Assembly (NCBI RefSeq): GCF_018614055.1
Contig: NZ_JAGGPB010000019.1
Span: forward strand, 62,001-126,000
DNA length: 64,000 nt
Reading direction: 5' to 3'
Source: Streptomyces sp. ISL-98
GTDB lineage: Bacteria; Actinomycetota; Actinomycetes; Streptomycetales; Streptomycetaceae
Both the position numbers and the translations under genes were made by a program. The notes below the pieces were generated by a model, which was not told where the DNA came from, ran no database searches, and was given only the letters and a program-made list of their open reading frames with translations. Of this stretch, positions 35,316-44,440 are shown piece after piece; within the stretch, counting starts at the first letter, position 1; the number at the start of each line of letters is the position of its first letter.

Positions 35316-36041
35316 ATGACCACACCCGCCGTGCGGCTCACCGCACTCCGCAGGACATACCGCGAGGTCAACGCCCTCGACGGGGTCGACATCGACTTCG
35401 GTACGGGCACCTTCACGGCCGTGATGGGCCCCTCGGGTTCCGGCAAGTCGACGCTGCTCCAGTGCGCGGCCGGGCTCGACCGGCCGACCTCGGGGACGGT
35501 CACCGTCGGCGGCACGGAGCTCGGCGGCCTCAGCGAGCGCAGGCGGACGCTGCTGCGGCGGGACCGGATCGGCTTCGTCTTCCAGGCGTTCAACCTGCTG
35601 CCGTCGCTGACCGCCGCCCAGAACGTCTCTCTGCCACTGCGGCTCGCCGGCCGGCGCCCGTCCCGTACCGACGTACGCGCCGCCCTTGAGCGAGTCGGGC
35701 TCGGCGACCGGGCCCGGCACCGGCCGACCGAGATGTCGGGCGGGCAGCAGCAGCGGGTGGCGATCGCGCGGGCGCTGATCACGCGGCCCGCCGTGCTGTT
35801 CGCGGACGAGCCGACGGGCGCGCTGGACTCCACGACGAGCCGCGAGGTGCTGGTGATGCTGCGGGAGCTGGTGGACGCGGAGGACCAGACGATCGTGATG
35901 GTGACGCACGACCCGGTGACGGCTTCGTACGCGGACCGGGTGGTCTTCCTGGTCGACGGCCGGGTCGCGGACGAACTGGTCTCCCCCACCGCCGAGCAGG
36001 TCGCGGCGCGGATGACGGGTCTGGAGCGTACGCCGTGCTGA
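35316..36041 (+). CDS. ABC transporter ATP-binding protein (MacB/LolD type)
   Basis: The 241-residue ATPase shows Walker [10 protein letters not shown], the signature [15 protein letters not shown], Walker [14 protein letters not shown] and the H-loop VTHDP. This class works with FtsX-type permeases in macrolide, peptide or lipoprotein transport and mechanotransmission. I place the start at ATG 35316 (MTTPAVRLTALRRTYREV). The stop overlaps the start of the permease gene. Confidence 0.92.
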   Translation: MTTPAVRLTALRRTYREVNALDGVDIDFGTGTFTAVMGPSGSGKSTLLQCAAGLDRPTSGTVTVGGTELGGLSERRRTLLRRDRIGFVFQAFNLLPSLTAAQNVSLPLRLAGRRPSRTDVRAALERVGLGDRARHRPTEMSGGQQQRVAIARALITRPAVLFADEPTGALDSTTSREVLVMLRELVDAEDQTIVMVTHDPVTASYADRVVFLVDGRVADELVSPTAEQVAARMTGLERTPC

Positions 36042-38242
36042 TGGTCGCCCTGAGTACGCTGCGGACCCGCTGGGCCACCTTCGTCGGAAGCTTCGTGGCG
36101 CTCGCGATCGGCGTGGGCCTGATCGCGATCATGGGCCTCGGCGTCGCCGCGACGTTCGATGCGCCGGAGCGCGTGCCTGAGCGGTTCGCGTCGTCGCCGG
36201 TGGTCGTGATGGGTACGGACACACTGACGGTTGAGGTCGAGCGGGGGCCGAACACGGGCCACGTGTCGAAGAAGCTCGCGCATCCACACCTGGTGGACGC
36301 GAAGCTGCTGCGCGAGCTGCGGTCGCTGGGGCCTGTTGTGCTGAAGGAGGTCGCTGCCGAGGACCGCGATCCCGGCTCGGCCGCCGGGGCGGGCTCAGGC
36401 GCCGGGGCGGGCCGCGGTGCGGATGCCGGGGGCGTGGATGCCGTCGGTGTCGACGCCCCCGTCGACGAGGTGCGCGCTGTCGTCGGTGACCGCGCCCGCG
36501 TGCTCACCGGGATCGACCGGCGGCTCGCCGACCCCGGGCCTGCGCGGGACGCCGAAGCCCTCGTGGTCGTGAACTCCGTACTCGGCACCGCCGGCGGGGT
36601 CACCACCTTCGTCTCGGTCTTCGTCGTCGCGTCGACCTTCGCCTTCGCGGTGGCGGTGCGCAGGCGGGAGTTCGGGCTGTTGCGTACGGCGGGCGCCACG
36701 CCCGGCCAGTTGCGGCGGCTCCTGCTGGCCGAGGCCACCGTCGTGGGCGCCCTCGCCGCTGCGGCCGGCTGCCTGATGGGCACGTGGGGTGCGCCCCGGC
36801 TCGCGCGGGTCATGGTGGAGGGCGGGCTCGCGCCCGAGTGGTTCGCCATCGGTGACGACACCTGGCCGCTGCACGCCGCGTTCTGGACGGGGCTGCTGGT
36901 CGCGCTGGCCGGGGCGTGGGCGGCGTCGCGGCGGGCGGGGCGGATCAGCCCCGTCGAGGCGCTGCGCGAGTCGTCCGTCGACAGCGGCACGATGCCGTTG
37001 GGGCGGCGGCTGCTGGGGTACGGCCTGCTGCTGGGCGGGGCCGGGCTGCTGGCCTGGGCACTTGCCACCGACCCCTCGGAGCTGCTCAAGCGCAAGACGT
37101 ACACGAGCCGGCCGATGGTCCTGATCACCGCCGTGGCGCTGCTCGCACCCCTGCTCGTACGGCCGGTGGCGCGCGCCGTGCGGCTGCCCGGGGCGACCGG
37201 CATGCTGGTCCGCGAGAACACGGCCGCCTCGCTGCGCCGTACCGCCGCCATTGCCGCGCCCGTACTGGTCACGGTCGCGCTCGCCGGTTCGCTGCTCGGG
37301 TCCGCCGAGACGATCACGGCGGCGAAGGCGGCGGAGGCGCGGGAGCACACTGCTGCGGAACTTGTGGTGACCGGGGAGGATTTGGGAGCTGCGGGGGACG
37401 TGGCAGGCGTCGCTGCGCTCTCGCCGTCCGCCTCCACGGCCGTTTACGTACGGGAGGAACAACGCACCGCCGTCATCCGCAGCGACGCCCGCGCGGTGAC
37501 CGATCCGGCCGCGCTGGCGAAGGTCGCCCGGCTGCCGGTCGTCGCGGGCAATGTGCGCGACCTCGACGACCGTTCGATCATCGTGAACGAGGAGTGGGAG
37601 CGCCACGAGGTGGGCCAGGGCGTCGACGTCTGGCTCGGCGACGGGCGCAAGGTGGCGCTGCGGATCGTGGCGGTGCTGGCGATCGGGACGGGCGACAACG
37701 GTGCGTACGTCACGGCCGCGAATGCGCCTTCGGCGCCGGTCGACCGTATCGACGTACAGGTGGAGGAGGGGGCGGAGAAGGCGGCCGTCGCGTCGGCCCT
37801 GCGTGCCTCGACCGGTGGGGAGGTGGCGACCGTCGAGGACTGGCTCGCCGCCAACCACCCCCGCACCAGCTCGAAGACGCGGCACGGGCTGTGGCTGGTG
37901 CTCGGCATCGCGCTCGTCTACACGGCGATCGCCCTCGCCAACACGCTCCTGATGGCCAACTCGGCACGCTCGGCGGAGCTGGCCGCCCTGCGCATGACCG
38001 GGGCCACGCGGATGCAGGTGCTGGGGGTGGTGGCCGGTGAGTCGCTGTTCGCGGTGGGGATCGGAGCGGTGCTGGGAATGGCGGTCTCGGCACTGAGCCT
38101 GGCAGCCCTGGGCACAGCCCTGGCCACACTCTCGGCACCGGTCGCTTTCGCGGTGCCGTGGGGGACGGTGGGGGTGGCGGCAGGGTGCTGCGGGGTTGTG
38201 GCGGTGGTCGCGGGGGTGGTGAGTTGCCCTCGGGGGCGGTGA
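36035..38242 (+). CDS. FtsX-type ABC transporter permease
   Basis: The 735-residue membrane protein has two FtsX permease domains (VTTFVSVFVVASTFAFAVAVRRREFGLLRTAGATPGQLRR, and the later LANTLLMANSARSAELAALRMTGATRMQ) with a large extracytoplasmic segment after the first helix. It may begin at GTG 36035 or ATG 36041, both overlapping the ATPase stop. Its Ala/Gly-rich stretch around residue 110-130 is low in complexity. The substrate is unknown. Confidence 0.9.
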   Translation: MLMVALSTLRTRWATFVGSFVALAIGVGLIAIMGLGVAATFDAPERVPERFASSPVVVMGTDTLTVEVERGPNTGHVSKKLAHPHLVDAKLLRELRSLGPVVLKEVAAEDRDPGSAAGAGSGAGAGRGADAGGVDAVGVDAPVDEVRAVVGDRARVLTGIDRRLADPGPARDAEALVVVNSVLGTAGGVTTFVSVFVVASTFAFAVAVRRREFGLLRTAGATPGQLRRLLLAEATVVGALAAAAGCLMGTWGAPRLARVMVEGGLAPEWFAIGDDTWPLHAAFWTGLLVALAGAWAASRRAGRISPVEALRESSVDSGTMPLGRRLLGYGLLLGGAGLLAWALATDPSELLKRKTYTSRPMVLITAVALLAPLLVRPVARAVRLPGATGMLVRENTAASLRRTAAIAAPVLVTVALAGSLLGSAETITAAKAAEAREHTAAELVVTGEDLGAAGDVAGVAALSPSASTAVYVREEQRTAVIRSDARAVTDPAALAKVARLPVVAGNVRDLDDRSIIVNEEWERHEVGQGVDVWLGDGRKVALRIVAVLAIGTGDNGAYVTAANAPSAPVDRIDVQVEEGAEKAAVASALRASTGGEVATVEDWLAANHPRTSSKTRHGLWLVLGIALVYTAIALANTLLMANSARSAELAALRMTGATRMQVLGVVAGESLFAVGIGAVLGMAVSALSLAALGTALATLSAPVAFAVPWGTVGVAAGCCGVVAVVAGVVSCPRGR

Positions 38243-38559
38243 GCTGCGCTCGGGGCGGCGAGTGGGCGCGATGGGTGGGGGGCGCGGGGGCAGGTGCGTG
38301 CGGGCGCGGGTGCCTGCGGCGCTTTCCCCTCCCCACCCTTTTCCGAAACTGGGGGCAGGCCCCCAGACGCCCGGGCCGCCGTCCGTGCGTGTCCTCAAAC
38401 GCCGGACGGGCTGATTTTTCAGCCGTCCGGCGATTGAGGACCGGGGTCTGGGGCGGAGCCCCAGTTTCGGGAAGGGGCGGGTAAGGGAACAAACGCCGCA
38501 GGCAACCCGCACCGTTGTCGCGAACGCCACTGTCAGTGGTGGGTGCCAGACTCGCACCC
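38243..38559. other. Intergenic region with a large composite palindrome
   Basis: The 317-bp gap between the FtsX gene and the polymerase gene has no convincing gene. Most of it (about 38306-38511) is a composite inverted repeat described separately. The rest is G-rich. Confidence 0.7.
38306..38511. repeat. Composite 206-bp inverted repeat
   Basis: A core hairpin at 38391-38441 pairs GTCCTCAAACGCCGGACGG with CCGTCCGGCGATTGAGGAC around CTGATTTTTCAG. Outward, GAAACTGGGG (left) matches CCCCAGTTTC (right), and GCCTGCGGCG (38312 region) matches CGCCGCAGGC (38493-38502). Such core-plus-arm elements recur between genes in Streptomyces, where they act as terminators. The core can serve transcription from the FtsX operon. 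Confidence 0.75.
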
Positions 38560-40272
38560 ATGAGCGATCGCTGGGCCGTCGCACCGACCGACGGCGGTGG
38601 AGCGCTGCTCGTGCCGCTGGGGCGGGACGGGCGGCCGGCTGCCGGCGTGCGCGAAGAGGCCGACCTCGCGGCGGCGGTCGCGGCCAGGCCCGGCGTCGGC
38701 CGCTGGGTATGGCGTTCCACCGCCGAGATCTACCCGCGGCTGCTCGCCGCCGGCGTCCGCGTCGCACGGTGCTACGACATCGAGGACGCGGAGTCACTGC
38801 TGCTCGGTCACGAGGGCCGGCACGGTGAGCCGCATTCGGCCGCCGCGGCCTGGGCCCGGCTGCACGACCTGCCTGTACCGCCCGATCCGCCACAGCGCGC
38901 CGCCGAGCCCGGATCACAGTCGTCGCTGTTCGAACCGCAGCCGGTGCCGGTTCCTTTCGACGCGCTCCTTGAGGTGTACGCCGACCAGCAGCGCCGGCAC
39001 GACGCCGCCGAGCACCCCGACCGGATGCGGCTGCTGACCGCCGCCGAGTCGGCGGGAATGCTGGTGGCCGCCGAGATGAACGGGGTAGGGCTGCCGTGGC
39101 GGGCGGACGTGCACCGGATGCTCCTGGCGGAGTTGCTCGGCGAACGGTACGCGGGCGGGGGCGAGCCGCGACGCCTGGCGGAGCTGACGGACGAGGTGTC
39201 GGCGGCGTTCGGGCGGCGCGTCCGCCCGGAGCTGCCCACAGATGTGATCAAGGCTTTCGGGCAGGCCGGGATCAAGGTGAAATCGACGCGCCGCTGGGAG
39301 CTTGAGGAGGTCGACCACCCGGCAGTGGCTCCGCTCATCGCGTACAAGAAGCTGTACCGGATCTATACGGCCCACGGCTGGGGCTGGCTCCAGGACTGGG
39401 TGCGCGAGGGCCGTTTCAGACCCCAGTACCTGCCGGGCGGCACCATCACCGGGCGCTGGGTGACCAATGGCGGCGGCGCGCTCCAGATCCCGAAAGTGAT
39501 CCGGCGTGCGGTGATCGCGGACGAAGGCTGGCGGCTCGTGGTCGCCGACGCGGACCAGATGGAGCCGCGCGTACTGGCGGCGATCTCGCGCGACCCCGGT
39601 CTGATGGACGTGGCGGGCCAGCCCGGCGACCTCTACAAGGCGGTCTCCGACCGGGCGTTCGCCGGTGACCGCGACATGGCGAAGCTCGCCGTGCTGGGCG
39701 CGGTGTACGGGCAGACGTCCGGCGACGGCCTGAAAAACCTGGCCGCGCTGCGAAGACGCTTCCCGCGTGCCGTCGCGTATGTCGACGACGCGGCGCGCGC
39801 GGGCGAGGAGCAGCGGCTCGTACGGACCTGGCTGGGGCGGACCTGCCCGCCTGCGGTCGGCTCGGGCGACGAAGGCGAGGCGGGGATTCCGCAGGACGGC
39901 GGAACAGACGCAAAAGAGGAGGAAGAAACTGGCGCGAGAGACCGGGAGTTCACCCCGGGGTACGCCTCGACGAACGCCCGCGCACGCGGCCGCTTCACGC
40001 GGAACTTCGTGGTCCAGGGCAGCGCCGCCGACTGGGCGCTGCTGATGATGGCCGCGCTGCGGCAGTCGCTGCACGCCGCCGGGCTCCGGGCGGAGCTGGT
40101 CTTCTTCCAGCACGACGAGGTGATCGTGCACTGCCCTGCCGAGGAGGCGGAGACAGTCGCGGAGGCGATCCGCGCGGCCGGTGACCTGGCCGGGCGGATC
40201 GCCTTCGGGGAAACGCCGGTGCGGTTTCCGTTCACCACGGCGATCGTGGAGTGCTACGCCGACGCGAAGTGA
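38560..40272 (+). CDS. Family A DNA polymerase (second PolA-type, bifunctional 3'-5' exonuclease/polymerase)
   Basis: The 570-residue protein resembles the C-terminal part of DNA polymerase I. Motif A reads VVADADQMEPRVLAAIS, motif B RDMAKLAVLGAVYGQTSGDG and motif C FQHDEVIVHC. It lacks a 5'-nuclease domain, and the N-terminal region is a shortened exonuclease-like domain with weak active-site signals. Such proteins in actinomycetes supplement the main PolA. An acidic loop (GSGDEGEAGIPQDGGTDAKEEEE in outline) precedes motif C. ATG 38560 is chosen. Confidence 0.85.
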   Translation: MSDRWAVAPTDGGGALLVPLGRDGRPAAGVREEADLAAAVAARPGVGRWVWRSTAEIYPRLLAAGVRVARCYDIEDAESLLLGHEGRHGEPHSAAAAWARLHDLPVPPDPPQRAAEPGSQSSLFEPQPVPVPFDALLEVYADQQRRHDAAEHPDRMRLLTAAESAGMLVAAEMNGVGLPWRADVHRMLLAELLGERYAGGGEPRRLAELTDEVSAAFGRRVRPELPTDVIKAFGQAGIKVKSTRRWELEEVDHPAVAPLIAYKKLYRIYTAHGWGWLQDWVREGRFRPQYLPGGTITGRWVTNGGGALQIPKVIRRAVIADEGWRLVVADADQMEPRVLAAISRDPGLMDVAGQPGDLYKAVSDRAFAGDRDMAKLAVLGAVYGQTSGDGLKNLAALRRRFPRAVAYVDDAARAGEEQRLVRTWLGRTCPPAVGSGDEGEAGIPQDGGTDAKEEEETGARDREFTPGYASTNARARGRFTRNFVVQGSAADWALLMMAALRQSLHAAGLRAELVFFQHDEVIVHCPAEEAETVAEAIRAAGDLAGRIAFGETPVRFPFTTAIVECYADAK

Positions 40273-40563
40273 ACCAGCCCCGGCCCCGGGGCATACGGCC
40301 TACCTGATGGACGCCCACTTCGCGGTGAGCGCGATCGCCTTGAGCTGCTTCATGCTCAGTGCGGGCTCCGCGCGGGTGGGAGCATCGACCTGCGAGGCCG
40401 AGTTGTACAGGCTGCGTCCGCGCACCGCGCGTCAGGACTTCTTCGGCCCCGGCTTGGACGGAGCGGCGACGGTTGCGGCGACGGACGGGCGAGCAGCCAC
40501 CGAGCGTGACTCTCACTGGTGCTCGCTTTCACCCCACTGACGCAGTCGCGGAGGCGAAGTGTT

Positions 40564-43482
40564 TCACCCGGAGTCGGCGAGAAGGGCGTCGAGTTCGCCG
40601 CGGACACTCGTGTCCGTGCCGTCGAGCGCCGCCAGGGCCAGCCGCCACTGGGCGAGCGCCTCCGTCTCGCGCTCCCCCGCCCGCAGGAGGTGGCCGTACT
40701 CGTGCCGCGCGAGGCCCTCGGTGTAGGTGTCGCCGCGCTCCTGGGCGCGGTCGAGCAGCAGCGTGCACTCCTGCTCGGCGCATCCCGTGCGCGCGAGGGC
40801 CCGCAGGGCGCGGACGCGGCCGAGGCGGGTCTGGGACTGGGTCTGCCAGTCGCCGTCGTCGCCCATGAGGCGCAGGCCCTCGTCGAAGTGGGGCAGGGCG
40901 GCGGCCTGTTCGCCGAGGGTGAGGTGAGCGAAGCCGATGTTGCAGTGCGCGCTGTACTGGAGCAACGCGCTGCCGAGCCGCAGACCGGCGGCGAGGCTGA
41001 GCTCGTGGTAGCCGATGGCGGCGCGCGCGTCGGTGTGCTCGTGCAGATTGCCCAGGTGGCTGAGGATGATCGCCTCGCCGTGGTCGTCGCGGAGGCGACG
41101 CGCGTAGCCGAGGCTCTGTTCGAGCGCCTCGGCGGCCTCGGCGTGACGGCCGAGGCGTTCGCAGAGCATGCCCCGGTTGGCGAGGCCGCGCTGGATGCGG
41201 TGGTCGGCGCCGAGCCGGCGCCACAGTGCGGTCGCCTCGTCGTTGAGGACCATCGCCTCCTCTCTCCTGCCGCTCATGAAATGCACGCCCGCGAGGTCGG
41301 TGAGGGCGTGCGCCTCGGCCTCGGTGTCACCGGCGTGCCGCGCGGCGCCGAGCCCGAGCCGGTTGAGGGCGCTCAGCTCCTGGAGTCTGCCCCGGCGTTG
41401 GAGGTACGGGAAACAGGCCCGGATCAGCAGGCGGGCGGTCGCCGAAGTGAACGCGTACCGCTCGGCGAGCGCGACAAGCTGCGGCAGCTCGCGATCGCCC
41501 CACGCGAATGCCGCCGCCTCCGAGTCGAAGGGCGTGGCGGTGGCGGGGTCGATCAGCGGCGGCACCCGGATCTCGCCCTCGCGGCCGGGCGGGAGGAGGG
41601 CGAGCCCTGCCTGCCGGGCGGACTCGGCGTACCAGCGCAGGGCGCGCTCCACGGCGGCGTCCAGGTCGGGGGCGGTGTGGTGGCGGGCGGCGAGCTCGCG
41701 GGCGAAGTCCCGTACGAGGTCGTGCGGGACGAACCGGACGTACGACACCTCGTCCAGCAGCGCGACGTCCACCAGCCTGTCGAGCGCGGCGGCCGCGCGC
41801 GGAACGCCGGTGTCCATCAGGCGGGCGACCAGCGGCGCACCGTACTCGGGCAGATCGAGCGCGCCGAGGCGGCGCAGGGCGAGGGCGGCGTCGAGGTCGG
41901 GGCGGCGGTCGGAGCCGTTCAGCGCGTCGTGCGCGACGGACAGCGAACCCCGCACGCTCAGGTCGTCGTACTCCAGGTGATCGAGGCGGCCCGCCTCGGC
42001 GTCGAGCAGCCCGGCCAGTACGCCCGGGGCCAGCGCACGCCGGGCCGCGAGCCGCGCGGCGACGACACGCAGCGCGAGCGGCAGCCGCCCGCACCGCTCG
42101 ACGAGCCGCTCCGCGTCCCCGGCGTCGAGCAGCTCCCCGCGCCCCGAAACGCTGCGGAGCAGGTCGGTGCTGTCGCGCGCCGACAGCGGGGCGAGCGGGA
42201 ACCGGACCGCGCCGTCGAGGGCGGCGAGCGAGGACCGGCTGGTGACGATGACGGCGCAACCGGCCCCGGCGGGCAGCAGCGGCCGCACCTGGGCGGCCGA
42301 CGCCGCGTCGTCGAAGACCAGGAGGGTACGGGTCGGCGCCAGGGTGGAGCGCAGCAACGCGGCCGCGGCGTCCGCGTCTTCGGGCACGCGGCACGGGTCG
42401 ACACCGAGGTCGCGGAGGAGGGCGCAGAGGACCTGCGAGATAGTGAGCGGAGCCATGCAGGGGGTGGCCCCGTGGAGGTTGAAATACAGCTGCCCGCCGG
42501 GGAATTCCTCCCGCAACCGGTGGGCGACATGCAGCGCGAGCGCACTCTTCCCGACACCGGCCATGCCGCTGAGTACGACGAGGTGGGGCCCGGGCGCCGC
42601 GCCGGTGAGCGCGGCGCACAGGGCCGTCACTACGTCCGATCTGCCCGTGAAATGAGCCGGTGGGGGCGGTAGTTGGGCAGGGCGTGGCGTACGGGGCGCA
42701 GGTGTCGGCGTCAGTGGGCGTTCCGGTTCGGACGGCGGCGCAGAAGCAACCGCCGGGGCCGGGTCGCGCAGGACCTCCTGGTAGGCCTCCTGGACCGCGG
42801 GGCCCGGGTCCACGCCCAGCTCCTCCACCAGAGTCCGGCGCAGCGACTGGAAGACGGCGAGCGCCTCCGGCTGCCGGCCCGACCGGTGCAGTGCCAGCAT
42901 CAGCTGCCGGTGAAACGCTTCCCGCAACGGGAACTCCGCGACCAGCGCCGCCAGTTCCGGCACCAGCGCGCCGCCATCGTGGCCGCCGAGGTGCAGTTCG
43001 GCGTCGTACCGCCACTCCAGTACCAGCAGCCTCGCCTCCCGCAGCCGCTGTACGAGCGCGGGCGCCGCGTCCTGCGGCGTGCCCCGCCACAGTTCCAGCG
43101 CGCCCCGGGCCTGGGCCACCGTCTCGGCCCAGTCGCCCTGCGCGTGCGCGGCGCGAGCCTCCCGTACGCGCTGCTCGAAGACGTCCGTGTCCAGCTCGCC
43201 GGGACCGACGCGCAGCAGATAGCCGGGCGGTACGGCGCGCAGCCGGTCGTCCTCCGCGAGCAGGCGGCGGAGGCGGGTGACGTGGTTGTGGAGGGAGGCA
43301 TGGGCGGACGGCGGCGGCTCGTCCTCCCACAGCGCGGCCTTCAGCTCGCTCACGGGAACGACGCGGTTCGGGCGCGTCAGCAGTGCGGAAAGGAGGGCGC
43401 GGACCTTGGCGCTGCGTACGGGACGGTGCTCGCCCGTCTCGTCGTCGTACACGGTCAGCGGACCTAGCAGGCCGAATCGCAT
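40564..43482 (-). CDS. AfsR-like SARP regulator with NB-ARC and TPR domains
   Basis: The 972-residue protein has an OmpR-like DNA-binding domain (about 1-92), a bacterial activator domain (about 95-240), an NB-ARC ATPase with Walker A GMAGVGKS at 305-312, and C-terminal TPR repeats. Similar proteins (AfsR class) activate secondary-metabolism genes, binding direct repeats with 11-bp spacing and responding to nucleotide or kinase signals. ATG 43482 (MRFGLLGPLTVYDDETG) is chosen. Three 11-bp-spaced heptamers lie upstream. No biosynthetic cluster is adjacent, so it acts in trans or globally. Confidence 0.92.
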   Translation of the reverse strand: MRFGLLGPLTVYDDETGEHRPVRSAKVRALLSALLTRPNRVVPVSELKAALWEDEPPPSAHASLHNHVTRLRRLLAEDDRLRAVPPGYLLRVGPGELDTDVFEQRVREARAAHAQGDWAETVAQARGALELWRGTPQDAAPALVQRLREARLLVLEWRYDAELHLGGHDGGALVPELAALVAEFPLREAFHRQLMLALHRSGRQPEALAVFQSLRRTLVEELGVDPGPAVQEAYQEVLRDPAPAVASAPPSEPERPLTPTPAPRTPRPAQLPPPPAHFTGRSDVVTALCAALTGAAPGPHLVVLSGMAGVGKSALALHVAHRLREEFPGGQLYFNLHGATPCMAPLTISQVLCALLRDLGVDPCRVPEDADAAAALLRSTLAPTRTLLVFDDAASAAQVRPLLPAGAGCAVIVTSRSSLAALDGAVRFPLAPLSARDSTDLLRSVSGRGELLDAGDAERLVERCGRLPLALRVVAARLAARRALAPGVLAGLLDAEAGRLDHLEYDDLSVRGSLSVAHDALNGSDRRPDLDAALALRRLGALDLPEYGAPLVARLMDTGVPRAAAALDRLVDVALLDEVSYVRFVPHDLVRDFARELAARHHTAPDLDAAVERALRWYAESARQAGLALLPPGREGEIRVPPLIDPATATPFDSEAAAFAWGDRELPQLVALAERYAFTSATARLLIRACFPYLQRRGRLQELSALNRLGLGAARHAGDTEAEAHALTDLAGVHFMSGRREEAMVLNDEATALWRRLGADHRIQRGLANRGMLCERLGRHAEAAEALEQSLGYARRLRDDHGEAIILSHLGNLHEHTDARAAIGYHELSLAAGLRLGSALLQYSAHCNIGFAHLTLGEQAAALPHFDEGLRLMGDDGDWQTQSQTRLGRVRALRALARTGCAEQECTLLLDRAQERGDTYTEGLARHEYGHLLRAGERETEALAQWRLALAALDGTDTSVRGELDALLADSG

Positions 43483-43514
43483 CCGTGTCCTCCAAGACCG
43501 GCAACCGGAATGAC

Positions 43515-43543
43515 CGTTGGCCATATGTTAGCGATCTGTTGGC
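43515..43543. promoter_or_regulatory. Three 11-bp-spaced heptamers upstream of the SARP gene
   Basis: CGTTGGC, TGTTAGC and TGTTGGC start at 43515, 43526 and 43537, exactly one helical turn apart, 33-61 bp before the SARP start. A fourth weaker copy (TGTTTTG) begins at 43550. This is the arrangement SARP proteins recognise, so autoregulation is plausible. Confidence 0.6.
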
Positions 43544-43757
43544 GGCGGCTGTTTTGATCTATCCATCGAATCCGGTCCGCCGGCGCTCGGCGGGGGAAGC
43601 GCAGCCGCACTCGGGGGAGTGTGCCGCCGCGGCCGGATTCGGGGCCAGAGAGAGCCCCGGTCATTGAGGTGAGTGACCGGGGTTTTCGGCTGCTCACGGC
43701 GACAGCCGACTGCGCCCGGACGTTCCCGGAATACCGCCGCGCTGTCACGATGACCGC

Positions 43758-44315
43758 ATGACAGAGGTGTTCTTGCGGCGGCTGACCCGATGGCAGGCCG
43801 ACCAGCAACGAGAGTCCATCGCCGACCTGTACGTCGCGGCGTACCGCGGAGAGACGGACCAGGAGTACCACGACCGGCGGGGCTTCCTGAAGCGCTTCGC
43901 CGACGATGTACAGCGCCCCGGCTTCGACATGCTGGTCGCCAGCGAGACAACCCTGGCCGGCTGCATATACGGCTACCCGCCGCACCGGGAGGGCGAGTGG
44001 TGGCACGGTATGCGCGGCGGCGCACCGGAGGCCGTCGCGGACACGGAGCTCTCCGCCTCGGGGAAGGCCGTCCCGGGCAAGGTCTTCGTCGTCGTCGAAC
44101 TGATGGTGACCCCTGCGCGCCGCCGCAGCGGTATCGCGACCCGCCTCCAGGAACGCCTGCTCACCCGGGTCGACGCCGATCTGGTCACCACGCTCGTCGC
44201 ACCGGCGAACACGGCGGCCGCGGCGGCCTTCCGCTCGTGGGGCTGGTCGCCGACCGGCGGCGTCACGCCGGGCGAGGGGCGTCCCGCACTCGACGTATGG
44301 AGCCGCAGACCCTGA
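43758..44315 (+). CDS. GNAT family N-acetyltransferase
   Basis: The 185-residue protein has the GNAT acetyl-CoA loop (VVVELMVTPARRRSGIATRLQERLL) followed by VTTLVAPANTAAAAAFRSWGWSP. The substrate is unknown. A divergent promoter region of 275 bp is shared with the SARP gene. It appears transcribed alone. Confidence 0.88.
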   Translation: MTEVFLRRLTRWQADQQRESIADLYVAAYRGETDQEYHDRRGFLKRFADDVQRPGFDMLVASETTLAGCIYGYPPHREGEWWHGMRGGAPEAVADTELSASGKAVPGKVFVVVELMVTPARRRSGIATRLQERLLTRVDADLVTTLVAPANTAAAAAFRSWGWSPTGGVTPGEGRPALDVWSRRP

Positions 44316-44440
44316 CGGTGCGCGCTGACGCCGATGACGGCCGCGCGCCGACGCCCTCGCGGTCGGCGCGCGATTGTCAGTGGCGGATGCCACGCTGATT
44401 CGACAGGTGATTTCACAGCGGATCTGCGAGAGGAAGCGTC

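Noticed and set aside
40232..40516. Minus-strand 94-codon frame after the polymerase gene
   Set aside because: It overlaps the polymerase 3' end, is Arg/Gly-rich and has no ribosome site or homology pattern.
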